Assembly: GCA_949358305.1 (NCBI GenBank)
Contig: OX442315.1
Coordinates: 36,236,427 to 36,300,426 of the forward strand
Length of the DNA stretch: 64,000 bases
Origin: Strigamia acuminata
Lineage: Eukaryota > Arthropoda > Chilopoda > Geophilomorpha > Linotaeniidae
Direction: 5' to 3'
The notes beneath the pieces were generated by a model. The model searched no databases, had not been told where the DNA came from, and worked only from the letters and a program-made list of their open reading frames with translations. This document shows positions 43,061 to 55,127 of this stretch, piece after piece. The position numbers and the translations under genes are program-made. Position 1 is the stretch's first letter. Each line of letters starts with the position of its first letter.

Positions 43061-46000
43061 TTATTCGTCATCTGATTTTCTTACTACACATATATAATTA
43101 TTATAATAATAAGTGTTGACATGACTGCAATATGGATAAACTTCAAAATCCGATTTAACCGGATAAATTGTTACAAACAAATTTAAATTAGAAACGAATT
43201 GCACCAATTTATCGACGTCTGTGCGTATTCCTCCAATGAAATTGACATTGTCCCAATAGAAGCTGCGGAGTCCTAGGAGCAAATCATGTGCATCTGAGTA
43301 TTTATAACGGGTCCCATTATGCTCAGACAGAGTGATTGTTTTTAATTGTGATTTTCCTTTGTTGGCCCATAAGTTATTCATGCGTCTGAATAAATTTGCG
43401 ATTCCTGATGAAATCTCATTCTTAATTACCAGATTGATAATTGGGAGCGTTTGGATCCAATCAGCTAACTTCTCCACGTCTGAACCCTCTGAAACTACAA
43501 GTCGTAATGTTTGTAGGTTTGTAAATGGATTTAGAAATTCGAGATCAGGATGTGCCACTAGCAACGATTTCACAGTCTTAAACCCAGTCCATGAGGGATA
43601 TTTTTGCATCATATTATGAATCGCAGTGAGAGAAGAACAATTAAGCACTGTGGGCTCCGTCTCAACCATTGCTTCAAGACTGGACATTTCCACGTGATGA
43701 CAATAGTTAGGGAACAATAAAGGTTTCCTGCAAGTTAAAGTACTTCCTCGAAGAAACAGTCGGAGGTATTTTCTACTCCCACCATTAGTAAGATCGTACA
43801 AATCAGTGGTACAGCCAACCAACTCTAGGGATTGCAAACGTTTGGATTTGGCAGCAGAGTTCGAGAAGTCCGTCATATCTAATTCTTCTGGAGGAAAAAA
43901 GAATCGAAGAATGGAACAAAAAATGGATCGACAATAGTATTGAAATAATAACTGAGACTGTGATCGAAAAAAGTGTTGAAAAAATGATTGAGAATGTGAT
44001 CGAAAAAATGATTGATGTAAAAATTGATACACTAGAGGAATATATAGAAAAAGTGGTCCACGTTGGAAATAAAGAAGACGTTCGAAAAAGGAGGGATCAA
44101 CACTGGATTGAGAAGAGGATTGAAGAGAGGATTGAAAAAATGATTGAATAAACGATTGAAACACCGATTGAAAAAATGATTGGAAAATGGATTGGAAAAG
44201 TGAGTGGAAACGGGGTTGAAAATGTGATTGAAAAAACGATTGAAAATGTGGTAGAAAAAAGGGTAGAAAATGATAATTAAAAATGGCGTAAATGCGTAAT
44301 TGAAAAGGGTAATGGCTATTCACTTGAGAAAATATTTCTTTTTCCATCTCTACAAGTATTAACTTAAGGAATTCCACTCGATTATTTCTTAGGAGTTTTA
44401 TAACGAGTTGTTTCTCGGATTCGGTTGATATTGTAATTGTTAATTTGCGATATTTGATTTTGCTGAACACTTCGTGCTTTCTTATTAATTGTAGAAATTC
44501 TGAACTAGCTTCGTATGTACTGAATTCCACGTGACACGATTCACAATTTGGTGATGCAGCAAAGCGTAAACATTCCTCCAACGGTCCTTGAAACGGAATT
44601 CGGGATGACCACATTTCTTTAGCTTTACAGGCTTTGGAGAAAACTAAGAATTTTGTATCGGGATTTAATTTGAACGTAATTAGCAGACGAGTCCTAATTT
44701 CATCCGCAAACATTTCTAATTTTGTTTTTTTGTCAACGTCAATTAATTTAATTTTCCCGCAATTAATGTCGTATTTTAACATTTCTCTGCATATCTTTTC
44801 ATTTTTTTGAACGGAGGGTGATACACAAGCAGGAATTAAATTTGTCAGAAGTTTAGAGTTTTGAATATTGATTGGCGAGCATTCTGACAGAAGTATGACG
44901 AGCAAATTGCGAAAGTGAACGAACCACACATTGTAAGAATTGATGACGGACAACAAGGAATCTAATTCACTCTCCATTAGACTCGCGAGCACGGGCAGTA
45001 TCAGTGACGTTCCGGCAGTTTTCAAGAAATGATTCAAAACCAATTTCAAATTGTTTTCCATCAACGCAAATTTGTTCGTCTTGATTTCAATCCACAAAGC
45101 AAACGCAGCTGCGAATTCGATAATAGATAGATGGAAAACTTCGTAATGATTTTCCCTACCATCAAACGTAATCTCTTCACGATTAAAAAGAAAGCCACGT
45201 TGATAAATGGCATCCGTTAGATCATTTCTTTCAAATTTAAAGTCGTTTTCAATTATTTTCCGCACCGCTAAATTTCCAAACTCTTTCATTTCTTCTTGAA
45301 TACTGCTCAACGATGAGTCTAATCGAAATAGGTCAAAATCATCACCCAATTTTTCCCCACGTTTGGTGAAACTTTGCTTCAAAATGAGGTTAAATATTTT
45401 TTTGAATAAGTCCGTTTTAGTGGTCCCAACGTGAACGGTTTCACCTCCGCGAATTATAATTGACAAGAGCATGAGAAGTAACGGCGAATTGAATAATTCC
45501 AATTGTGACGATTAAGTTTTCATTACGACTTCGATAGTATTTTTCGGTACAAATAATTTCTCCAAAAATTGCCGTTTCTTATCCGTGCTCGTAGTGCCCA
45601 TTGTGTAAATTCTCTTGTCGGAAAAATCATCCAACATTTCGTGTGATCCGAACAATTCCGACCGTTCATCGCCACTCAATCTGAACAGACCCGTTCGACA
45701 GAATGCAACCACCGTTACTTCGCTGAACATTTGGCGGTATAAAATTTTCACGATTTCGCCTCGTTCTTCTGGCGTCAATTCATCTAAGCCATCGAGTAGG
45801 AAGAGCGTTTCTCTTCTGTGGTTGTTTATAATGGGCAAGATGTCGTGTGAGTCGCACCGTTCTCCTATTTCTTCAATCACTGCTTCGAAGCTGCGTTGTC
45901 CTAGGTCTCGTAGGGGCACCAGAAAAGCAAATTTGAAGTTGATGTATTTGCCAGTCGTAGCCCAGTCGTGGGCGAGTTTGATCGCCAGCGTTGTTTTGCC

Positions 46001-46150
46001 GAAGCCCGGCTGTCCTTCAATGAGGATTCGGAGCGGTCGTTCGTTCTTCACGCAGCTGAAAACTTCTTGGATTTTGATTTGTTTCTTCGATTCATTTAGT
46101 TCCAGTTGGATGAAATGTTTGTCAATCAACAATTTTTTCCCTTCCTTCAT
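43061..46150 (-). pseudogene. NACHT-LRR (NLR) receptor gene with one in-frame stop
   Basis: Two minus-strand ORFs (46150-45512, 212 codons; 45502-43061, 813 codons) are in the same frame and separated only by TAA at 45514-45512 plus three codons. The first holds the NACHT P-loop GQPGFGKTTLAIKLAHDW, the Walker B TLFLLDGLDEL and a sensor-like FCRTGLF. The second continues with the PLLLMLLSIII segment that follows NACHT in NLRs, a helical region, a low-complexity FFQS block and degenerate LRRs (LQSLELVGC, LQTLRLVVS). The open frame extends upstream of the Met to near 46280, so a further N-terminal exon is likely. NLRs are cytosolic immune sensors. The stop makes this either a pseudogene or a null allele; a read error cannot be excluded. 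Confidence 0.85.
43890..44275 (-). repeat. in-frame low-complexity insertion in the NLR
   Basis: About 25 degenerate copies of a 12-bp unit (GATTGAAAAAAT on the plus strand) encode F[FIV]QS tetrapeptides on the minus strand, between the NACHT-linked helical region and the LRRs. Confidence 0.8.
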
Positions 46151-46329
46151 CCAAGCAACTTTTGGTAAAGCTAATTTGCTGTGGTATGTTTTCAGTTTTG
46201 TTTGGAAAACATCGCACTGTTTGTTGCCATCACCATCAGTTGTTTTGCAGCAGGATCGGACTTCATGTACTTGTACATGCAGAAAAATAATGAATTCAGT
46301 TGCATGTATTTTTGTTTTGAAATTTTAAA

Positions 46330-48120
46330 ATGGTAATGCTAACCTTCGGGGTCAGGAGTTAGATAGGTCTTTGTAAGATGAATTGTTACCGGTGCAGTAA
46401 CTTGTCTAGCTTCGATGTGTTGCGTCACATTTCCACTGCCATCGGGCTCGTTTTGGCTTCCATTTATGATGTTAGCAGTCGGACTGGTGTTCATTGTTTA
46501 CGAAATAATGTCTGTGGATGTTCATTTCATTATTATAGTAAACAAGTTTTTATGGATTCAGAGAATTGTGATATATTCAAACTTATTGTATCTGCTCATT
46601 TACAGTATCCTTCGCCATCTTATAAAGATGTTTTTGAATTTTAGATAAAAAATTGTGCAAGTCTTTTGTGGGAGTGCCCAGAATAAAATTTAAAAAATGG
46701 AATCCCACACTATTTTATAACATCGAGTCAATACTCTAAATTACAGAATTTAAAATTTAGAGAAATTAAATTTATTTTTAATGAAACTGAACGTTTCTAA
46801 TTTCTCGTGAATTTATTTTAGTCAAAATGTGGAATAAAATGGGCAAAATTTAAGCAGAATAGTTTGCACTTGCAAAGGATAATTATATTTTCAGAAAATT
46901 TGCTTGTGCACTAATGGAAAAAGGGAGTTTGCTTTTGATAACATGTTACCACGCACTTTGTGCTTATTTATCTTATCTAATTTTCAGTCAAGTATCCAAA
47001 CAAGTTGTGGTGGGTGACCAGGTAGTCACCATTAATGTTTGTTTTGAGAAATGCCATAAATTATTTGCACACTGCCGTAGTTATTCTAACTTTTCAACTA
47101 AAATACATTTAATTCCACACTTTTTTCCACACTATTTAAACTAAATCGTTTTGTTGAGTGCCGTGTTGCTGTTGGCCATTGCCTTGGTTCCCTTGCATAA
47201 ACAATGAAATATTCGTCCAACAACACAATTAACTGTAAATGCAAATCTAAGACCAAAAAGGCAGTAATTTTTAGTGTGGGAAAAAAGTACCTAACGTAGT
47301 GCAGATTTAAATTATTTTTAGTGAAAAAGGAAGAAAAACTAGTTTTTCAATAGATGCAACCGTTTGAGAAATACTGAATCCTCATTTAGTGTTTCGATTA
47401 AATTTTAACTCATTAAGTGCAACCAGTTGTAACTGGAGTTGGTTTAAATCTTTCTGCAGTATCAAAATAGTTAAAATTGAAGAGGTTTACAGAGATATTT
47501 CCAGGTAGATTGGACAGTTTTTAGCTGTGTTACTTATTTATAATGATACTTACCTAGTTTTCAGGAATTAGATTTTGCAGCAAAATTCAACAGTTAGCCT
47601 ACTGATGAGAAATGAGAAATGGGTGTTTTCTTTTGATGGTGCAATTGTCACCTGAAATGTTATCTCTACTGCGCAATTGCATTTGCGCGTCAGTCTTATC
47701 AATTTTCGTTGTCAAGTGGCAGAGAAGCAAATATACAATAGATAACTGTGTATCTCTGCCCTGATTGTGAAAACGGCAATAAGCAAGTGCTTACGACAGG
47801 GTGTAAGACAATCAGAATCTGCGTGTTAGAGATTCGAATCTTTCATACTTAGATTCGGATGGGATTTGGAAAGATTTAGATGATTATTTTTACAATTTTC
47901 AACAATTTTAAAGAAATGGAATAAAATTAACATGAAACTTGCATGTTTATGAATAAACAATATTATTTGTGATGAAATTTAATTTTTTCTTATTCGTTTT
48001 AACGAACTCTCGTTATAACGAATCATTTTTCCGGTCCTTTGCGATTTGTTATAAAGAGTTTCAACAGTACCAAAAAAAATCAAAAAATGCAAATAAAATT
48101 TGCATTTCTCTTTAATTTTT
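46330..48120. other. intergenic, no gene called
   Basis: AT-rich. A 76-residue plus-strand ORF at 46914-47144 is unrecognised. At 47785-47865 a GATTCGAATC (pol III B-box-like) follows a stem-rich stretch; a decayed tRNA-like SINE is possible. Confidence 0.4.
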
Positions 48121-48157
48121 TCCATTTCAGACACGCAATTAACACTTAACAGTGCAG

Positions 48158-48599
48158 CCAATCACAGCGTATTTGCGTAATATTTAAACCCCTGTATTAC
48201 AAATAATAAATCACTTGTTGCTTCACCAACCTTCTGATTGCTTCGTGTCTGAGGATTTCCAACACCTAACAACATGCAGCCGTACATTCCGTATATGCAA
48301 CCGCCATCACAACCGATTTATTTGCAACTGATATACAGTATTACGCCTGGGGGATACGGGATACGGGCAAAATTGGGGAAACGGGCAAAATTACGGATAT
48401 GCACCGATAAAGGCCAAAACTTACTACTTATTACGGCCCCGACTATTATGGCCGCCGTTTGGCCAGTTTGACAGTTATGGCAGTTTTGGCCATTCGGTTC
48501 ATATCCGTAATTTTGCCCGTATCCCCCAGGCATGTATATCGGTTGCAAATGTTAGTGATGGATGCAAACGTTATTTTTAATTTTTAAATTTTTAATAAA
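48158..48599 (+). other. small transcription unit with inverted-repeat body (hairpin gene)
   Basis: A CCAAT box (48158-48162), a TATTTAAA box (near 48180) and an AATAAA (48594-48599) bracket a 290-bp body that starts ATGCAGCCG at 48274. The left half (48312-48423) and right half (48480-48548) are imperfect inverted repeats of about 70 bp around GGGGGATACGGGCAAAATTA. Each strand can encode a Gly/Tyr/Asn/Gln-rich peptide beginning MQP (plus: MQPYIPYMQPPSQPIYLQ; minus, 48548 down: MQPIYMPGGYGQNYGYEPNG). The plus frame shifts after the first GGYG, so no long clean protein results. The RNA would fold into a long hairpin. Confidence 0.5.
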
Positions 48600-49496
48600 A
48601 TGTTTTAACGTGTAACTTTGTGAAAATCCCACAAGAAACTACAACCCCTGGCAGAAAGTATGCGATACTTTTTCTGCCTCAAAAACTCAATACAAAAAGT
48701 TCCTGTAAAAAATTGGTGTTAAAGAATTAGATGGAATCAATAAAGGGCTTTAAAATAACCATATTTAATCTAACTTTTGGCTGCATTATTGTAGTATTTA
48801 GAGTTTTTTCAATTTTCATATCTGAATTTCAGAAGAGAATTTAATTTCTTACTAGTTTGTTTGTTATTGACAAGTTGATTTCTGGAAAGAACTGCTAGCT
48901 TTTCAACTTCAATTTTGTTTGCATTATCTTGAAATTCTCAAAAGTATTTGTTTTATAACACCAGTTCGTGAATATATTTATGTATTTGTTCTCATTTCGT
49001 TCCAGTCTGGTATTTGTGAATAGCCACGACTCGTTTCCGCTGATTTATTCCCAGTATTGTACTCGCTCAATCACTCACTGTTGTGAGATTAAGATTAAGA
49101 GCCTGTCTAAAGTTTGTTTTACATTTTCATTTTATTTAAAAAACTGAAGCTGTATCAAAACCCTGACGAATTATTGAAAATAGTTCACAAAATTCTCGAT
49201 GGTAACGGCAATGTAAAAAAAAAAATCTAATGTGATCTTATTGCTTAGAGTCGCCTAAAAACTGCAGCAAACAATAGGAAATTGGGAATTCCTGAAGGAA
49301 TTCTTAAAACAATGTTGTTGATCGCACATTTGTCAGCCCATGTGGCAATATAAGGCATGAAAGAGATTAAGAATCCCAATCTTTGCCTTAAAGTATTCTT
49401 CATACTACTACTCAAGAAATAGAAATTTCATATATAATTGAATCAAACAATATGGAGAAGTTGAAATTAAGAAATAATTTAACTTGATTGCAGATG
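48600..49496. other. intergenic, nothing called
   Basis: AT-rich with no recognised gene. 49248-49360 has a short open frame after a possible acceptor but no family. Confidence 0.4.
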
Positions 49497-49920
49497 CCAA
49501 AGATGCTAGCTATTCTGTGGCAACCCAACACAAGCAGTCCGATTTATTGGACAACGCTGCCGAAATAGTTGCCATCAGATCCAGTAACGCTCCACCACCT
49601 GCGCCCACACAGGTCGGATCACTTCATCGAATCCCGTTTCATCGAATCCAGAATTCTTAAAGAGGCAAATGGATTCTGCAGTGTGTAGATAAGAAAAACA
49701 GTTAAGTTGCCATTGGGGGGTTCAAGGGGTCGTTAGGCATTCTTAGGAGACAAGAAAAAAAGATGTCATCATATTTAGGTAACCGAAACGATATTCGATG
49801 AAACGGGATTCGATGAAATGACCCGACTTCGCGCCCACACCCTCACATGCTACAAACAAGAACAATATTACCGTTAGTAGACCAAAATCAACTGATTCTC
49901 AAAGCACGGCCGAGAATTAA
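49497..49920 (+). pseudogene. coding-like last exon split by a MITE
   Basis: After a TTGATTGCAG acceptor the frame reads AKDASYSVATQHKQSDLLDN...SSNAPPPAPT up to 49610. It then runs into the MITE at 49611-49830 and stops inside it. Past the second target duplication, the same frame resumes with SHATNKNNITVSRPK and ends at TAA 49918-49920. Removing the element plus one duplication restores one continuous frame of about 65 codons. Protein family unknown; upstream exons not found. Confidence 0.45.
49611..49830. mobile_element. 220-bp MITE with 10-bp target duplication (Mutator-like)
   Basis: GCGCCCACAC flanks it exactly on both sides (49601-49610, 49831-49840). Its ends share a TCGGRTCAYTTCATCGAATC-type inverted repeat that continues with CCGTTTCATCGAAT. 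The long duplication points to the Mutator superfamily (9-11 bp). Confidence 0.85.
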
Positions 49921-51310
49921 TAGAGCAAGAACCTTGAAGAAAATAGCAAGAAAGGAAATAAGACGGTTTGGTTAGGTTTCAGATTTGGCAAAGCAGAAGC
50001 AGAAGCAGAAGCAACTACAAATAGTTGGATGTACTGTCTCAAATCAATGGAGAAATTAATGATAAAGAAATAAATATTCATAAACAAATTGGTAAATGCT
50101 GCAGTGTGCACTCTTACAATACCAACATTATGCCAACCAGAGCAACCAGAACTCTCTTTTAGCATTATCTAATCAAAATGTTCAACAGCCCTTGTTGTTT
50201 CATTAGGCGCGTTCAATCTTAAATGGATTTTGCTGATTCTCAGCCATGTGCATAGAGCAATCAGAGCAGTTATTTTTCTTTGCAATTTTATAAATGCTAT
50301 TTGGAAAATCCTTGTGAACGGGAAGTTTTCCACAACTCTAGGATTTTGGGAAATAGGATTAATTAAACCCAGACTGGAACGCCATCATTAAGATTTAAAA
50401 AATTTAACAAATGATATTAAATTCTGTACGAAAAATATATATTTGGTTCTGCTCTGATACAATAGTTTCATTTCAATTCGAATCAAGATTAGGCCTAAAA
50501 TGGAATCAAACCAAACAAACCAAAAAAAAAAATTTTACATTAAAATAAAATTCAATTAAATATGAAACGCCTATTCACAAATATGATTCCAACATCCAGA
50601 CTGAATACCCCAAATGCATTTTTTTCATCTGAATTATACATTTTTTTTGCCACTGATCAGTTTGAAAATAAAAACCAAGCTTCAGAAATCATATTTCAAA
50701 CTAAAACACTTGATCTCACAAAAAATAGCAAATGTCATTACCAATAGCGAAGAAAAAACCAAACTTGAAAAACCACAAAAACGCTTCGAAAAGCACATCA
50801 AGTAATATTCTTGCCAAATAAATACTCAGCCGCCACATATCTACAGTTCAGTTCTTACTGAAGAAATACAGAAGACTATATATTTCGAACGAGGCCTATA
50901 GTAGGCCTAAAATGACGCCAAACAATAGCAAAAGAACATATCTGAGAAAATAAATGGATCATTTTTCAAAGAAATACGAATTCAAGCTTACTAAGAAAGT
51001 TGTGGAAATGTTAATCCCCGGTTTATGAAACCAATCAACCTTTTGGAAATCAAACCCGAATGAAATAACGCGAAAAACGAACCGAACACTTCATGTCGAC
51101 CAGCAAAATCTTGCTTTTCATTTCACCTCGCCCGTGCTGATCGAGACGAAATTACGTGACCGATTATTATTGAGCGTATCGTATTGTTTATAGCATCGTC
51201 ATAAAATCTCAGTAAACGAGCAAAACATCGTGGAAATTTCCTTACTCGTATAGAACAACGCCAAATCAACGCTTGATTCGCATCAGCTGCAATAAAATTG
51301 ATGATGACGT
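49921..51310. other. intergenic, nothing called
   Basis: AT-rich unique sequence; short ORFs such as 50562-50747 have no family. Confidence 0.4.
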
Positions 51311-51451
51311 CACACCAGTTCGAGGCTATCGCAACCACCATTCATTGATCCAAACTTCGTAACAACGGAAAATTAAATTCGAAAACTTTATTCACTTATT
51401 TTTTCAAACAAATCTACAGAAAATTTTGACTACTCTTTCTTTAAATCATGT

Positions 51452-51467
51452 GGCCCTAAAAAACGCC
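51452..51467 (-). terminator. histone 3' stem-loop of H4 copy 2 (variant)
   Basis: Minus strand GGCGTTTTTTAGGGCC, 37 nt after the stop. The fourth pair is a G/G mismatch as in copy 1 and the fifth is a U-G wobble. AAAGAAAGAG follows. Confidence 0.72.
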
Positions 51468-51504
51468 TATTTTATCGTTACATCTCCGATCTTACAACTT
51501 GTTT

Positions 51505-51891
<387 letters not shown>

Positions 51892-51902
51892 TCAGGACGC
51901 TG

Positions 51903-51910
51903 TATTTATA
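51903..51910 (-). promoter_or_regulatory. TATA box of H4 copy 2
   Basis: TATAAATA on the minus strand, 87 bp before the ATG, followed by CAGCGTCCTGATGCGACGAA, matching copy 1. Confidence 0.7.
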
Positions 51911-52569
51911 GTCCAACATGTGCGCCGACCGAGTAGGAAGCTTTGGGATTCGTACTTCGTATACGCATTAGACATTTTACCGCGCGCGAAAATTCAAAAT
52001 TCCGACACATCGGAAACAAATGCAAATTTTGACGTTTCAATAAATGTACTGTATATTCATTTAAAAACAAACATTTATTTATAACCAAATCTAATATCGA
52101 ATTACATATAAAAAATGTACAACCATCAAACCACTGGAGTTAATCTTCTTTATAACGCAATATAGTAGCGTAAATACTTTCAATTCTATAATAATAATAA
52201 TAAAAGTGGGAACTGAACGGTAACGTAGGTTTATATTAAACTCCAAATCTCGTAGCAGAAGTTGCGTATAAGCCTTAAAAAAGATTCTTGCAATCGTCCT
52301 AGATCGAACTGACTACCGCTTTTGCATTTTTCTCTTGTGGTAGAATTCGTAGCATTCCTATTTAACAATTTAGCTCATTGCTATAGCAGAATTCCGAGGC
52401 TGGTACACGGTACTTTCTGTAAAAATGTATCGTGCATAATTTAAGCGTAAAATTAAGGCCCCAAAATGCAGAAAAGGTTTTTTTTTAAAATCAGTATAGG
52501 CTTCATCGCCCCTAAACGAAATTTGCAAAAAATTAATTTTATTTCTGTTGAAATTTTGTGTAATTTTTG

Positions 52570-53317
52570 TGTTAGGCCCCCAAATTCTTTCGGGTGTTAC
52601 CAGTACCGGAACAAACAGTACATTGTACAGCCTAATAACACTGAGACTAAATATGAGGCCGGTAGAAATGATCATACAAATCGGTGGAAATCGGTGGAAA
52701 TTTTAAATTTTTCGGTACCCGAACCGTCCCGTGTCCCGAATTTTGGAACTACGTAATACGTTGATTTGATCAAGGAATGATTCCGTTTCGGGCGATCGAA
52801 GCCGACGACCGCGTGACAAATTTAGTCGGAAATTTGAATTCGACCATAAAAACAAAAAATATGAAAAACGAACGGTTTAAAATATGTAGAATATGCCGTT
52901 CTTTTAAATGGTGCCAATAACTTATTGATCTGAGCTACAGTTTTGTTTATTTGCTAAAAAACGATCTGACATTTCGCCTGGATTCCAATTTCCAAAAAAT
53001 ATGTAGTTTTTTTATTAAATGTGAGTATGGAATATAAAAAGGAATCAGTTAATATATTTTATTTATTTTAGCTTTTCCGACAATATGTAATCATCATTTC
53101 GAAAAAAAAATAATTTATTTTTATTTATTCAAGCCTTAACCAATAATACTCCGTACAATTTACTTTTTATATCGTGTGGCAAATCGGCAATGGTTCTTTC
53201 TTGCTTTTACTAACGGAAAATGTCGACTTACGAAATAAACAACTTATAAAACTTATTATCAAATTTATTTTTATTTATTGTAACATTAATTTTGGTTCTT
53301 CTCTCCTTAAATCGTGT
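52570..53317. other. intergenic, no gene seen
   Basis: Between the duplicated H4 unit and the H2A 3' end. AT-rich, short ORFs only. Confidence 0.5.
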
Positions 53318-53333
53318 GGCTCTAAAAAGAGCC
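53318..53333 (-). terminator. canonical histone 3' stem-loop of H2A
   Basis: Minus strand GGCTCTTTTTAGAGCC: a perfect 6-bp stem with a 4-nt loop, 43 nt after the stop, followed by ACACGATTTAAGGAGAGAAG (purine-rich downstream element). Confidence 0.92.
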
Positions 53334-53376
53334 GATCATTGCATTCACAACGACAACCGAATTCCCTCACAACTCT

Positions 53377-53754
53377 CTACTTCTTGTCGGTCTTCTTCGG
53401 CAGAAGAATGGCCTGAATGTTGGGAATAACGCCACCATCCGCAATCGTAACGGACGCCAGCAACTTACCGAACTCTTCGTCGTTCTTGATGGCCAACTGG
53501 ATATGTCGAGGAATAATCCGCGTCTTCTTGTTATCTCTCGCGGCGTTTCCAGCCAACTCCATAATTTCGGCCACCAGATACTCCAACACCGCAGCCAAAT
53601 AGACCGGAGATCCAGCACCGACACGATTCGCGTACTTTCCCTTGCGGAGCAAACGATGGATTCGACCGACGGGGAAACTAAGGCCGGCCCGCGTAGACCG
53701 AGACTTGCTCTTCGACTTGTTGGCGCTGATGTTTCCTTTACCACGACCAGACAT
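53377..53754 (-). CDS. H2A: histone H2A, divergent
   Basis: Intronless, 125 residues, with the complete H2A fold ([39 protein letters not shown]). It differs from ordinary animal H2A at many usually fixed places: AGLSFPVGR for [22 protein letters not shown] for [23 protein letters not shown] for EYL[AST][29 protein letters not shown] for NDEELNKLLxxVTIAQGGVLPNI. The acidic-patch residues are kept. There is no SQ[ED]Y tail (not H2A.X) and no H2A.Z features. A perfect 3' stem-loop suggests S-phase expression. No H2B partner is adjacent; instead it faces an ELOF1 gene across 263 bp containing a CCAAT box (53858). Confidence 0.95.
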   Translation of the reverse strand: MSGRGKGNISANKSKSKSRSTRAGLSFPVGRIHRLLRKGKYANRVGAGSPVYLAAVLEYLVAEIMELAGNAARDNKKTRIIPRHIQLAIKNDEEFGKLLASVTIADGGVIPNIQAILLPKKTDKK

Positions 53755-54017
53755 GCTTGAATGAATACAAAACGCTGAATGACGATCAACCAAATCAAAC
53801 TTGCTCGTATAATCAGTTTTGAGTGCGGACGTGATAGATACCTTAAGGACGCAACGAGCCAATCGTAAGCCACGCGCGTCCAGACGATCCTACAACGTTA
53901 TTACCAACTATATTATGTTATTACCAAGATCCTTCCGGTAGCGCCATTGTTGGCTCGTTTAGGCCTAGTACGCGTGAGATTTTGGTTTTAAAATTGTGTT
54001 TTGTTTATTAGTTTATC

Positions 54018-54266
54018 ATGGGTAAAAAGAAAAGCCAGAGAAAGCCAGCGCCGAAGCGAAAGGCGACCCAAGCGCTGGATACTCAATTCGATTGTCCGTT
54101 TTGTAATCACAAGAAATCGTGCAGCGTTGTAATCGACAACAGACGGAAAACCGGGAAAATAACGTGCGACGTTTGTTTCGAAGATTTTCAAACTCAAACT
54201 AATAATTTAACGGACCCAATTGATGTGTACAACGATTGGATTGACGCGTGCGAACGAGCGAATTAA
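54018..54266 (+). CDS. ELOF1: ELOF1 transcription elongation factor, intronless copy
   Basis: 82 residues: a basic N-terminus [15 protein letters not shown], then the zinc ribbon CPFC...C..C ([12 protein letters not shown] ... [10 protein letters not shown]) and the C-terminal helix [14 protein letters not shown], which is the ELOF1/Elf1 layout. ELOF1 rides with RNA polymerase II and acts in elongation and transcription-coupled repair. There is no intron, whereas the neighbour at 54510 has two, so this is probably a retrocopy or cDNA-converted duplicate. All four zinc Cys are kept and the frame is intact. Confidence 0.95.
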   Translation: MGKKKSQRKPAPKRKATQALDTQFDCPFCNHKKSCSVVIDNRRKTGKITCDVCFEDFQTQTNNLTDPIDVYNDWIDACERAN

Positions 54267-54509
54267 TAAAACATTGAAATAACTTTGAGTAAATAAATTA
54301 AATTAAATTAAATTAAATTCCGCGCCAAACCGCGCTTTACTAATCCGTCACTAGAGGGCGGTATTGAGAGTTATCAAGAGCCGCCATTATTGTTGATATA
54401 TGCTGAACTGAAAACTAAACCTCGTTGTTTATAATTGTCGCAGGTTACATTGCATTTACCGTGTTTTTACAATGAAAAAATTATAACTGGGAATTTTTGT
54501 TAGCCTACC

Positions 54510-54887
<378 letters not shown>

Positions 54888-55127
54888 ACTTAACTAATTG
54901 TGACATTAATTTTACGAATTATGTAAATATTCCGTCAAAGGTTTCTCATTTTCTCATACCAACGATCATTTTTGTCGACAAAAATTAAAAACAAACGTAA
55001 ATAAATGTGTATATTTCTCTTTTAAGTGTTCATATATATGTTTTAAAACAATAAAAACCAACAAGCACATTATCAAAACATTAACCTTTATAGAATCAAT
55101 CAATCATAATAAATAACATTAATTATT

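Noticed and set aside
45512-45514. Stop codon read-through or selenocysteine in the NLR
   Set aside because: The codon is TAA, not TGA, and no selenocysteine signal or read-through context is visible; nonsense mutation is simpler.
53503-53873. ORFs overlapping H2A in other frames (168 and 85 codons)
   Set aside because: Off-frame or antisense to the H2A coding sequence.
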